Position numbers and translations under genes: made by a program | The notes under the pieces: generated by a model | What the model was told of the DNA's origin: nothing | Seen by the model: the letters and a program-made list of their open reading frames with translations, nothing else | Databases searched by the model: none | Source: Blepharisma japonicum | Lineage: Eukaryota > Ciliophora > Heterotrichea > Heterotrichida > Blepharismidae | Length of the DNA stretch: 64,000 nt | Assembly (NCBI GenBank): GCA_949751835.1 | Contig: CATKHK010000001.1 | Coordinates: 558,001 to 622,000, forward strand | Direction: 5' to 3' | In this document: in pieces, positions 11,571-21,585 of the stretch | How positions within the stretch are numbered: position 1 is the stretch's first letter | Layout: each line of letters opens with the position of its first letter

Positions 11571-12470
11571 TTAACTTCTAGGGTAAATTAAGTTTTCGAT
11601 TCTGAAAAAGTCACGATCTTGAAGTGGAACAATCATACATGGAATACCTCCTTCCATAGTTACTTGAATACCTACATCTCTTGTTCTAACTATCGGTGTT
11701 TGGGTCTTTTTATTTTCCATGTCTGCTGTAATCCTTTCATATACTTCTGGCCGTGCCGTAAACTTTCCAGTGAACTCTTCAGCTTGCTTTTCATCGAAAA
11801 CTGAGTAATTTTTATTATTTTCTTCAATTTCTTTAGGTGGTTCTTCCTCTTGAATTGGAGTTACTTTCTTTTCAATCTCAATTTTCACCTCTGTTTCAAC
11901 AGGCTGTTCTACCACTTTAACTGGGAAGTCAATAGTTTCAAATTCTTCTTTTTCCTCTACTTTATCTTGATTTTCCGTTTTCTGCTCAATTTTCTCAGGT
12001 ATTTTTGTAACTTCAATGACAATATCAGACGATTCCGTATTTTTTTCTGTACTTTCTTCCAATTCTTCAGGCTTTTTCACTTTGGGCCTATACCTTGGAG
12101 TGTTTTTTTTAGGATACCCTTTGACTTCTTCGCTTTTTCTTGGCATATTACTTAATTGTGACTTATCCTTTTTCCCTCTCTTATTATTGTTCTGTTTTCT
12201 TCTATTATCGACTTGCTCCCAGTCATCAAGATAAACACTGATGCTACTTCCGTCGCTGATTATTTTCTGGACAGCAGCATCAGCTTCTTCTTTGGTTGTG
12301 AACTGACTTACAAAAGTTTTTAATCTTTCATCTGATTCATTAGGGAAAAAAGATTTTAATTCTGAGTCATACCCATCTAATGGATTCGAAGGAGGAGTTA
12401 TTGGCTCCAGTGGAGCTGGCTGAGTTTTCGCTTTTTCTTTTTGCTCTAGAAATCGTCGCAAACTCGCCAT
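11571..12470 (-). CDS. Charged, mostly disordered protein, unknown function
   Basis: The 299-aa protein has a short ordered region near residues 30-85 (YDSELKSFFPNESDERLKTF, DDWEQV). A Lys/Arg/Asn-rich linker follows (RRKQNNNKRGKKDKSQ), then a long Glu/Val/Lys-rich segment (about 125-225) and a C-terminal block ending MIVPLQDRDFFRIENLIYPR. No known domain is evident. The helical N-terminal part superficially resembles UBA/CUE-type small helical modules but lacks diagnostic residues. There is no TGA and no intron. The start ATG is followed directly by ordinary coding sequence. Function is not assigned. Confidence 0.65.
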   Translation of the reverse strand: MASLRRFLEQKEKAKTQPAPLEPITPPSNPLDGYDSELKSFFPNESDERLKTFVSQFTTKEEADAAVQKIISDGSSISVYLDDWEQVDNRRKQNNNKRGKKDKSQLSNMPRKSEEVKGYPKKNTPRYRPKVKKPEELEESTEKNTESSDIVIEVTKIPEKIEQKTENQDKVEEKEEFETIDFPVKVVEQPVETEVKIEIEKKVTPIQEEEPPKEIEENNKNYSVFDEKQAEEFTGKFTARPEVYERITADMENKKTQTPIVRTRDVGIQVTMEGGIPCMIVPLQDRDFFRIENLIYPRS

Positions 12471-12582
12471 AGTTAATGTGTGAATTATAACTCATAATTG
12501 CTTGATGATAATTTAAATTAAAAATTGAGAGAGAGTAATGAAAATTTAGGATAGAAAGTTGTCTAGGTATAATACATGGAAC

Positions 12583-14562
12583 TTAATTTAGCTTGAATAA
12601 ATTGGGGCTGCCTTTCAGCATAAAGCGGTGAGCAATATCAAAATCTCCTATTTCTCTTGGAGAGTGGCAAATTATATCAGATCCAGCTTGATAGCTGCAG
12701 TTACTCATCTCTCCAGCGATTCCATAACCTCATCCAAAAATTTTTCCTGCTTCTGTTAAACATACAATACTGTTAGGCCCACAATTTACATCAATGATAT
12801 TTCCATTAATTTCAATATTTACAGGGGAGCAGCTTGTTTTCACTCCTGTCCCTAGAGTAAGCTGGCCAAACTCATTATCCCCTCAGACAAGTAATTTACC
12901 AGAGCTAGTCAGGCAAGCGGAAAAAAGCATGCCAGCTACAACTTTTATTGCAGAATCTTGAATTGCGACAATAACGGCATTATCACTCGTCATTTCGAAT
13001 TCTATACCTAGCTGGCCGTATTCATTCCATCCAAAAGAGTAGACTTTTCCTTCAGTATCTAAAGCAAGTGTATGTGCTTCTCCACATGCAACCCCACATA
13101 TTTGTTTGGATTTTTGAATAAAATACTGATTTACACAGGGCTCTAACTGGACCAAGCCAATTTCATCTTCTTCTAAATTAGAAAGGCCTAGACCGAGTTG
13201 ATTAACATCTCCTCTGCCTCATACTCATAGCTCCCCTTTTTCTGATATAGCTGCATTATGATATGCCCCAGCCTCAGCATAAAGAAATCTTTGATTATTA
13301 ACTGATTCAATGTGTTTGGGAAGAACAAGTTTTTCTTTATTTCCATGCCCAAGGGCACCACTTATTCCATTTCCTCAAGTATATATTTTCCCGCTGCAAG
13401 TAACACATATACAGTGTTCAGATCCACAGGAAACTCACTTGACAGAATGATTGTAAGAAAACGTCAAAATATCGTTAGAAAACCAAGAAGTAAGTGATGG
13501 GCTCTGCTTTAAATAAGAAATAAATCCTATGGATGCTTTTTCATGCATTGAAAATTCTAGTATAGGCAATGAGGTGTACCCACACAGAGGAATCGCATAT
13601 AAAATCCAAACCAAGCCTTCTGATTCAGTGCGATGGCAGATACAAATTTTTCTTATTAAAGGAGAGTGCATATCATAGCCATCCAAGTGTATTGATTCGT
13701 GAATTTTGCTGGCTATAGAGTGAGTTGTAAACATTGATGGCATCAAGACTGACCCTTCTTCCTCTGGGGATGAAAGGTCTTCTCAATAACTTTGAGAAGT
13801 AAAATTATCCGAGAAATCTGATGGAAGGAATAAAGATATATTGTTATCATTATTTTCAGATACTAGCTCTGCCAAAAAATCGTTAGATGGGGTTGGAGCA
13901 TTAGGAATTGTAATATAAGCTTCTTCACTTGATAAAATTTCATCTTCTTCATATATAGTCCTATTATTTCCAAAATTGCTTGTACTTATGATGTCTGTTA
14001 AATTTGTAATCTCATAGCTGAATCCTTCATTTCTTCTGACAGGAGATAAATCAGGGGATGTTTGGACTGAGCTGGAAGAAAAATAAATATTTTTCTCGTA
14101 GTTTTGCATGAATCCTTCATGGAGCTGGATTATTTTTTCTCGATTTTCTCTTAAAATGGTTTGGCGATCTAAATCTTCACTTTGTGAAGTATGATCAAAG
14201 CTTATTGAAGAGCTAAACTCTTGGGACTTGCTGAAGTCAAGATTTTTCTCGAATATTTCCAATTTGAATTGATTGTTTAATGGTATTTCAGGATTTTCAA
14301 AAGGGGATTGGTCAGAAAGTCGATTTATAAGGTTTATAATAGAATTTCTTTCAGATTTAACAAAGTCAAAGTCATAAATATAACTGCCAAGTGACTCTGA
14401 CTTAGATGCCCTGATTATTGGAAATTTGTAAGTCGGATCTACATTGATGTTTTTATACTTGCTAAAAACTTTATAGGTTTCTGGTAGTCCTCTGTAAGTT
14501 GGGTTGGGTTTGAGAATTACAGGTTGATAGTTTGGAACAAAAGAACTCAGTTTTTGATAATT
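12583..14562 (-). CDS. RCC1-repeat protein with long N-terminal region; start not resolved
   Basis: The C-terminal third is a set of RCC1 beta-propeller blades: GSEHCICVTCSGKIYTWGNG, GELWVWGRGDVNQLG, GEAHTLALDTEGKVYSFGWN and GQLTLGTGV. Many blade Trp codons are TGA (near 12885, 13200, 13380, 13434 and 13780). The N-terminal part is Ser/Asn-rich and unrecognised. The open frame runs up to 14562 (659 codons) and looks coding throughout, yet has no ATG before 14109. Just upstream an in-frame ATG at 14574 is followed by Asn and then two TAA codons, and I find no 15- or 16-nt intron that would remove them. Either the first exon is missed, a sequence error is present, or translation begins at 14109 (508 aa). 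RCC1 proteins act as guanine exchange factors or scaffolds. Confidence 0.75.
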
Positions 14563-14947
14563 TTATTAATTCATTAATTTGCAAGATATACCTTCTTAAA
14601 GCATCTCAGCCTTATTTAGTGCTCGAAGTGGATTGTAAACAAGTCAAGGAATTATTTGATACAAAATAGCTGATTTAATAGCATTATAAGTTTTAAAACA
14701 TTATTACATGTAAATAGACTTTAGCAAGTAATAATATACATTTTGGTATTTCTAAGTAAGATAGATTTAATTTAATAAAATATATCAAGTGAGAAGTCTA
14801 GAAACGCTATATTTATAAGCGCTGAGTAAATTTGATTAAAATACTTTAGCTCACCAAAGTGTATCTCGACTTAAAAAAGGTCGCTTTTCCCATTACTAAT
14901 GGGAATATGTTAAATCAATGTATACGTTTTTTAAAATTATAATAAAA
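14563..14947. other. AT-rich intergenic region between divergent genes
   Basis: This region separates the 5' end of the RCC1-type gene from the ArfGAP gene. Any missing first exon of the RCC1 gene would lie here. I see no RNA gene, repeat or recognisable promoter element. Confidence 0.4.
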
Positions 14948-16012
14948 ATGGACTCAGACACACAAGTAGACAAAGCCTATAGGGATTCAATTTTCATTAA
15001 GCTTAGGTCTCTGCCAGGAAACCAAATTTGCTTTGATTGCTCAACAAAAAACCCAATTTGGTGCTCAGTGAAACTAGGAATTTTTATTTGCTATGGATGC
15101 ACTTCAGCACATAGATCTCTTGGCACCCATCTCAGCTTTGTGAGATCCAGTGATTATGATATGTGAACACTACGACAGCTAGCATATATAGAGTTAGGTG
15201 GCAATAAAAGAGCAAAAGAGTTTTTTAGATCTCATGGAATCCATGGCGCAGTTGACTATGCATCACAAGCTGCAGAGAGATGGAGAAATGAATTAACTGA
15301 ACGTGTTGAGGAGCTGTATCCTAGGGCGATCAAAAGAAAAGAATCTCACCCTGAAATTAATGAGAACCAAATAAAACAAATTACTGATCCTCAGCCTACT
15401 ACTAATATTGCTGAAGAGCCTAAAATAGAAGAAGCCAAACAAAATGCCTCCAAGCCTTCAAATGCCACAAAGCAAACAGTTCATATATTGAATAAACCAA
15501 AATACACCCCACCAGCAGAAACTAAACACAAATTCAGGAAAGAAAAGGTAGAAGAAACTGCATCTCCTATCAAATTCAAACCTGTCAGTTTTAAGACACA
15601 AGCAGAAGAAGAGGAAGAGTTTTTTGACCCACAGCCTTTGAAGCCACCAGAACGATCTCAGCCAGTTATACAACAAGAGTCAATTATACCTCAGCCAGCC
15701 CCATCTGCAATTCAAAGAAAAAGTATAGAGAAAAAAGGATTTGGAAATGAAGATTTTGAGCAGCAAAGGATAAATGAAAGAGCAAGCAAGCAAAGATTAG
15801 CAGAGCTCTCATCAGCGAAATCTATTTCTAGTGACATGTATTTTGGGAAAATTGACAATAACAGCACAAACAATGAAAAAATCGACTATATAAAAGAAGA
15901 AGCAGCTAAAATTGCTGAAGCTGCACGTGAAAAAGCTGGAGAGGTAATAAATATTTAGCTAAAAACTAAAGCAGCAAAGATATGGAGTTCTCTGCACCAA
16001 AGATTTGCATAG
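14948..16012 (+). CDS. ArfGAP protein, ArfGAP2/3-like
   Basis: The 349-aa protein is a GTPase-activating protein for Arf. The C4 zinc finger is at residues 28-51 (CFDC...CYGC) and the Arg finger is in SAHRSLGTHLSFVRS (R56). The conserved Trp of the next motif (YDM-W-TLRQL, residue 73) is a TGA codon; the second ArfGAP of the window has TGG there. A long polar linker leads to short ArfGAP3-like repeats (GFGNEDFEQQRI, ISSDMYFGK). A 15-nt intron at 15944-15958 (gtaataaatatttag) carries a premature TAG. Splicing gives the end EKAGELKTKAAKIWSSLHQR. I chose the ATG at 14948 because the upstream ATG at 14918 adds a leader-like hydrophobic decapeptide. It probably acts in COPI coat recycling at the Golgi. 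Confidence 0.9.
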
Positions 16013-16061
16013 TTTATTATATAAGATATAATCTAATTACATAAGAATTTACATTTGAAAT

Positions 16062-17522
16062 TTAAAAGTGCTTTGATAGGAGATCAGAAAACTCTTTGAG
16101 ATCTATTTCTCCATCACCGTTTTGGTCAACTTGATTTATTAGCTCATTTCATATACCAATATCTTCTGAATTTTCATCTTTTAGTACGCATTTAAGCTCT
16201 TCAGCTGATATCTTTCCACTTCCATCTTTATCGAAGGCATCAAAAGCATGCTGAAGGTTTGCTACCGAGGCAAATTTTCTAATGTCTGTGGCAGCCTTTA
16301 GAAATTCCGTATAGTCAATATAGCCATTGTTGTCTGTGTCAACTTCTTCCATAATTTGGTCCAATATTTCTGGAGCATATCCGTCTAAATTTTCAAAACC
16401 CTTTTCAAGTTCTCCTCTGCTTAGTTTTCCATCTCCATTTTTGTCTAGTTTCCTAAATATTTCTCGAGCTTCCCGCAAGTCTTGAGTGCTAGCAAGTTGT
16501 GTGACTATAAAAGTAATAATTGCATCCTTGACTTTATTTTCATTTTTGAAATCTAATAAATTACTTAAGGAGGCTCTCATAACTTCATCTGATGTAGCTG
16601 GCTCTTGGAAATTATTTTTTATCCATTCGTGCTCGAGCGCATTAAGTGCTGTTATCCTTTCTTTTTCGGGAGCCAGCAAACGCTTGATTAAATTCTTCGC
16701 TTCTCTGGAGAGAGCTTTAAATGCAGCAGTAGACTCACTATTGTACTTTTCTTGCTTGATATGATTCAAAATCTCTACCTCTGTTGCTCCATCGAAAGGT
16801 GGCTTTCCGGTTAATAGTATGTACATTATAACGCCAGCACTCCAAAGATCACATTTCTCAGTATAGCAGTCTGCCAGCACTTCTGGGGCAATATAATAAG
16901 GAGTTCCCAATGAACCATGAAGAAATTGGCCATTTTCATAGTGAGTGGCTGCTCCAAAATCAATAAGTTTTATGCCCCAACAATCGGACTTATCATCGAG
17001 CAAAATATTTTCTGGCTTGAGATCTCTATGTGCAATGTTCTTTGAATGCAAATAAGCGAGACAAGAAAAAAGCTGTCTCATTATCAAAGCAGCTTCATGC
17101 TCCTTGAAACACTTCCTCCTTACAATTGCATCAAAAAGTTCTCCTCCTTTACAGTGCTCCATAACAATGTAAAAATCTTCTGTGTCCTCAAAAAATTCAT
17201 AAGCCCTTATGATATTTGGATGGTCTAATAGCTTTAGAATTTCAATCTCTTCAAATAGTTTCTGAAGAGAATTGTGTTCAGAAAATTTTAATTTTTTAAA
17301 AATTTTTACTGCTCGGCGATGCGCTGTTTTTTTATGGATACAAAATCTGACCTCTCCGAAGGCACCTTTTCCTAAGGTTCTACCAGATTGATAAACTTTC
17401 GAAAAAGGCTGTTCATTGATTTTTACAAAGGTGCTTGGTAGGATTTTAAGTTCATTGATCTGGTTTAGTATAAATGTGGACATCGACCTAATTCTCCTCT
17501 TCTTGCTTGAAGTGCAACCCAT
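16062..17522 (-). CDS. Calcium-dependent protein kinase (CDPK)
   Basis: The 486-aa protein has the complete CDPK layout. MGCTSSKK at the N-terminus is an N-myristoylation and palmitoylation signal. The kinase domain (about 45-305) has GKGAFGEVRF, AVKIFKK, HRDLKPENILL, DFGAA and GTPYYIAPEVL. A junction region follows, then four EF hands (loops beginning DKNGDGKLS, DTDNNGYID, DKDGSGKIS and DQNGDGEID). The last EF hand is reached only if the TGA at 16146 is read as Trp (DIGI-W-NELINQVDQNGD). All catalytic and calcium-ligand residues appear intact, so the kinase should be active and calcium-regulated at membranes. No intron is present. A degenerate relative lies at 33082-34521. Confidence 0.95.
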
Positions 17523-17713
17523 TTTATTATTGTGATCAAAATTTAAACTTACAAAATGGAAAAGAATTCAATGCTCATTTAGAATTTATACATATTTGAT
17601 TTTATACTTTAAGACTGGAAAAGTTATTAATTATATACATCAGATGGGCTTGGGAAGCAAAATATATATTATTTTTGTCTTTCTTTTACTTCATTTTGAA
17701 ACTTCTATGGGCA

Positions 17714-18050
17714 ACTTGATCTAATAAAAATGTAACTACTTAAAACTAGGGGCAGATTAAATATCTGCAATATTCATTATTGCAAATTAATGATCTCTAC
17801 ACTATTGGCGACCCAAAGTTATGGCAGCTTCCACAAGATAATTCAGAATTAGAGGCATGGTAAATAGTCACAAAAACAATTTTTCAGTTAGCAGATTCTG
17901 CTCCAAAGTATAATCAAATAGCTACTAGACTTATTTGGAATAAAAAAATATTTTCGCCAAACTTTGGAAAGCTTCACAACAAATTGTAGAGAATTTGGAT
18001 GCCGATTTATCCATATTTCTTAATCTTAAATGTAAAGAAACGCATATACA
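17714..18050 (+). pseudogene. Possible gene relic A, unknown family
   Basis: The frame starting at 17714 reads through segments such as NDLYTIGDPKLWQLPQDN, IFQLADSAPKYNQIATR and FSPNFGKLHNKL. These are rich in informative residues and unlike the surrounding AT-driven K/N/I/F translation. Stretches of 30-40 codons are free of TAA/TAG, but five or more TAA/TAG codons interrupt the whole, and a TGA stands at 17717. It has no clear start or end. It may be a decayed gene. I recognise no family, and chance cannot be excluded. Confidence 0.35.
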
Positions 18051-18408
18051 AATAAGAATAATGAAAATTTATAATCAATAATAAAAATATAGTTAGCTCG
18101 TTTTCGATAGTTTTGGCACTAAATTATAATTTATTTGATATAATCCATCATTTCCAATGTTTCTTGATAAAAACTATATGAATAGGACAAATATATTATT
18201 TACATTTATTGGATTAAACTTATTCCTAAAATCTTTTTTATTTTGATAATTTTTTGAACATCTTTAGATATTTTATCCAAATAGCATTCTATTTCTATAT
18301 TATTTATCACTAAATGCAAAATAAAGTTTTAAAACTAATTTTACAACTTGCTATAAATTATTATCACTTGATTTTAAAAAAAATTATATTATTTTAGCGA
18401 CTTTTTTT

Positions 18409-18690
18409 GCAGATATTAATTTCCTACTTTTAAAAGGCCCAGTTATAAATTATGCAATTTTATTCAAATATTTTAATCTAGATACATTAAAAAGTGGTGA
18501 TCTTAAAAGGGTTTTGATTCTAAAAAATGATCATGGTATTGAAAGGACTGTGCACTTTTTATTACAATCAAAGTGTCTGTTCAAAATTTTTTTCATCATT
18601 ATAATGAAAAATAGAACAATCGAATTTATTAAACTTAAAGAAATTGACAATTTTTATCCGTGTAAAAAAGAAAATTAGAAACAAAATTCT
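18409..18690 (+). pseudogene. Possible gene relic B, unknown family
   Basis: A plus-strand frame is open from about 18409 to a TAG near 18676. It includes LDTLKSGDLKRVLILKNDHG and IERTVHFLLQSKCLF. It is in a different frame from relic A and is separated from it by very AT-rich sequence. No domain is recognised and no start codon is convincing. It may be part of the same decayed locus. Confidence 0.3.
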
Positions 18691-18971
18691 ATAAAGTATA
18701 AATAATATTGAATTAAAAAAATGCTTAATAAAATAGATTAGAAAATTTAGCCATTGTATTTGGTCTAAAAACAAAGAATCTCTCAAAAATGAAGGTGGTA
18801 CTTGTGTCCCATATTGAGTAGTAGTGTTGCATTTTACAAATCGATTTTTTGCTTTTTAATATATCACTAAAAAAGGTATTATAAAATTAAATATATAGAT
18901 TTAAAAATATAAAAGTATTTAGCAATTTGAAAATAAAATTAATCAAGAGCTGAGTATCTTTAAATTTTAAT

Positions 18972-20312
18972 TTATTCATTAAATTCATCTTGAAAATCCA
19001 GAAGTTCTTTAGATAAAACTTCTAAATCTTCAATTTTCTCAGACAATTGTGGGGGAGGAGTTTTTCTAACTGGTGTGTAAGTCTTTGGAACATCTGTTTG
19101 GGTTTCTATAGAGAATACTGATTTTTTTTCGTTTAAAGTTTGAAAAAGAACATCTCTATCTCTTCTAAGCTCTCTGCATTGCTGCTCTAATTTTGTGATC
19201 TTTGACTGATGAAACTCTTTCTCTTTTTCGACTTCTTCAAGAATTTGCTGCTGCAAACTCTCACAATCTTGATTTTTAGAAGCAATTTCATCATCTTTAT
19301 ATTTGATTTCTTCTTCTAGAACTTTTATTTCGTTTTGAAATTTAGTTATCATTTCATTGCATTCAGATTCAAGATCATTTTTATTTTTTTCAATTGCTGT
19401 TATAGAACTTTTCAATTCAGTAATAATATTATCCTTCTCGTTAATATTTCCTTTTAATATTTCAGTATCCTCCTGATGTTCTTTAATTTTTTGCTGAAGT
19501 TCATATATTATATCTTCTTTTTGTTTATTTTCCCTATCTTTAAACTCGCTCTGTTTATGCTTATCTTCAATGATATCTTTATAGTCTTCATGAATTTTGT
19601 TTATTTCAGCTTTATGATTTTCAATAATACTATTTATCTCACTTTTGAATTTTATTTCCGTAATTTTTATTTGTTCTTTTAGTAACTCAAGCTCATTTTT
19701 TAATAATAAATTTTCTCTGTTTTTGGCTTCTAATTCAACTTCACTTAATTTAGCTTTTAAAATATCCTCTCTTAATTTTTTGGTTTCTTGCATTTCTTCG
19801 TTAAGTCTTAATTTCAAAGAATTCTTTTCTCGATTATGTAGCATTTTGATTGTTTTGATTTTACTCAAAGCAAAGGTCAGTCTATGATAATAGGTTTCAA
19901 TTAAAGCAAGGACTCTTGTTGATCTTTCAATTTGGTCACTCATATTACTTTGCACACTCATTAAAACAGTGGCGCTCACTCCTTGCTGTCCAGCAGACTT
20001 TGCTTTCTGCTGGGAAATCTGTAAATCTTTCTGCAGTCTCAAAATTTCAGAATTTAACTGGCTAACTTGCTGATGGGCACCTTCTAAAGAGTTTCTGACT
20101 TCCTGCTCTCTAACCCTGAGCCTCCTTTCCTCTTCTTTAAACCTCTTAACTTCAATAGAATGCGTAATTTGCTGTTGTTTATTTCTTACCAATTCTTCAT
20201 ATACTTTAATTCGTCATTTTTTAGTTATTTGAATAGGATCATTACTTTCATATTCTGCAAGGAGCTTTTCCAAGACTTCAATTTTCATCTGCAGACTGTT
20301 TGAGCTTTGCAT
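18972..20312 (-). CDS. Long coiled-coil protein
   Basis: The 446-aa protein is nearly continuous coiled coil from about residue 40 to 400, with heptad patterns rich in Lys, Glu, Leu and Ile and a short disordered end (TYTPVRKTPPPQLSEK). The N-terminal 40 residues are reached by reading the TGA at 20193 as Trp (ITKK-W-RIKVYEELV). The ATG at 20312 is the first in frame. Similarity to centrosomal or basal-body coiled-coil proteins is only compositional. Its start codon lies 13 bp from that of the divergent Nudix/amidotransferase-like gene, so the two must share their upstream control region or use each other's 5' sequence. Confidence 0.75.
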
Positions 20313-20325
20313 AATAAATTATAAA

Positions 20326-21567
20326 ATGGAACATGTGAGCGTTTTCCCTTTCAGTCTCAACAATTCAGCTGAAATTGTAGTCCTTGTCAGAAGAGATGGA
20401 GATTTTTATAGAGATCTTGGGGGCCATGTGCATGGGCAGCACTCTCCTCTTCATGCAGCTGCTAAGTATTTATTAAAACACTCACATGGAATGATAGCGC
20501 CTTCAAATATTGAAAGATTAATAAAGAAAAAGCCTCTTATCCCTGAAAACGATGAAGCTTTATTTAGAGAAATTTTGGCAAAACTAACCACTTTGCCAAG
20601 CCATATGTGCATAAGAAATGTGAGCAGTCATTTTGCATATATGGTCCCAGTTCCACATGTCGATCCTGAACTCCTTAATACAAATTTAGAAGATACCAGT
20701 CTGCATTGGATAAGAATTAGCACGCTTTTTAGTGTTGAAGAATACCAACGATTTTTCACTGCTTTTGATCTAGCTATTTTAAGTCAAGTCAACACAAATA
20801 TGCTAAAGCAGGCAATTACACTAGGAAAAGATCCTCCATATCGCATTATGAATTATATTGGAATCATTAATTTAGAAGACGAAGCCCTGTGGCAGTATCA
20901 TTTTGAAGCTTTAATTCTGTCAAACTGTCTTCAGGAACCTTACAGGAATAAAGAAGTTAAATGGATGTTTTATGAGTCAGAGTTGCCAGCTACAGAAGAG
21001 TTAGAAAGAATTACAGCTTTTGTCATATTTGGATGGAAAGATAGACCAAGCGACGCTTTGACTGATTTCTTAGAACGAATCATCCCAACCAAAAAAATCC
21101 TTGCAATAGGCTCTGCTGCAAATATGCTTTGTGAGATGTTGGGAGGAAGATTGGAAACTGCAGAAGAAAATGCCCTTCCTGAGCTGACAGCTATTCATTT
21201 CACTGGAGAATACTCAAAAGTCCCTTTTATTAGAAAGAACACATCGAGACAAGAAGCAGCTCCAGAAGAAGCTGATATGTTTCTTTACATGTCAAAATAT
21301 GTTAGAAGCCTTCCTGAGCCAGCAGTTATTATTGCAACTGCAAGAGAAAGTATTCCTGTTATTTATAATATTGACAATGTCCTTTGTGTCCATGGCCACC
21401 CTGAATTTACGACCTCTTTTGTCGAAGAAATGATAGCTCCTGATCTACTAGAGCAAGGGATTTGCCATGAAGAAGACTTGGAAAATATGAGAAAAGCCTG
21501 GGAAAGCATGCCAATACACAGATACAGAGAAATCAGAGAAATTTGTGAGTTCTTTATTTTAAGCTAA
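20326..21567 (+). CDS. Degenerate Nudix-like plus class I glutamine amidotransferase-like protein
   Basis: The 413-aa protein appears to join two enzyme folds. The N-terminal part (VVLVRRDGDFYRDLGGHVHG, then HAAAKYLLKHSHG) follows the Nudix box outline but lacks the Glu residues of REUxEExGU. The C-terminal part (about 225-410) follows the class I GATase fold: ILAIGSAANMLCEMLGGRLE corresponds to the nucleophile elbow, where the usual Cys is replaced by Ser, while the His/Glu motif CVHGHPEFTTSFVEEM is kept. This suggests loss of glutaminase chemistry and perhaps a binding or scaffold role. Both assignments are from motif reading only and the Nudix part is the weaker. There is no intron and no TGA. 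Its TAA is 18 bp from the convergent gene. Confidence 0.6.
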   Translation: MEHVSVFPFSLNNSAEIVVLVRRDGDFYRDLGGHVHGQHSPLHAAAKYLLKHSHGMIAPSNIERLIKKKPLIPENDEALFREILAKLTTLPSHMCIRNVSSHFAYMVPVPHVDPELLNTNLEDTSLHWIRISTLFSVEEYQRFFTAFDLAILSQVNTNMLKQAITLGKDPPYRIMNYIGIINLEDEALWQYHFEALILSNCLQEPYRNKEVKWMFYESELPATEELERITAFVIFGWKDRPSDALTDFLERIIPTKKILAIGSAANMLCEMLGGRLETAEENALPELTAIHFTGEYSKVPFIRKNTSRQEAAPEEADMFLYMSKYVRSLPEPAVIIATARESIPVIYNIDNVLCVHGHPEFTTSFVEEMIAPDLLEQGICHEEDLENMRKAWESMPIHRYREIREICEFFILS

Positions 21568-21585
21568 TATTATTTTCAAAAACGT

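Larger units (their letters stand above)
17523..18971. other. Gene-poor AT-rich region with coding-like relics
   Basis: No intact gene fits. Two plus-strand islands read as protein-like sequence (17714-18050 in one frame and 18409-18690 in another) but are interrupted by TAA/TAG. They are listed separately. The rest is very AT-rich, with no tRNA, tandem repeat or terminal inverted repeat that I can see by eye. Confidence 0.5.

Noticed and set aside
14918-14947. ATG at 14918 as start of the first ArfGAP
   Set aside because: It adds a hydrophobic AT-derived decapeptide absent from the family; the next ATG at 14948 gives the normal N-terminus.
18568-18786. Minus-strand 72-codon hydrophobic frame
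   Set aside because: Phe/Ile/Leu-rich translation is what very AT-rich DNA gives; no signal peptide pattern or neighbour support.
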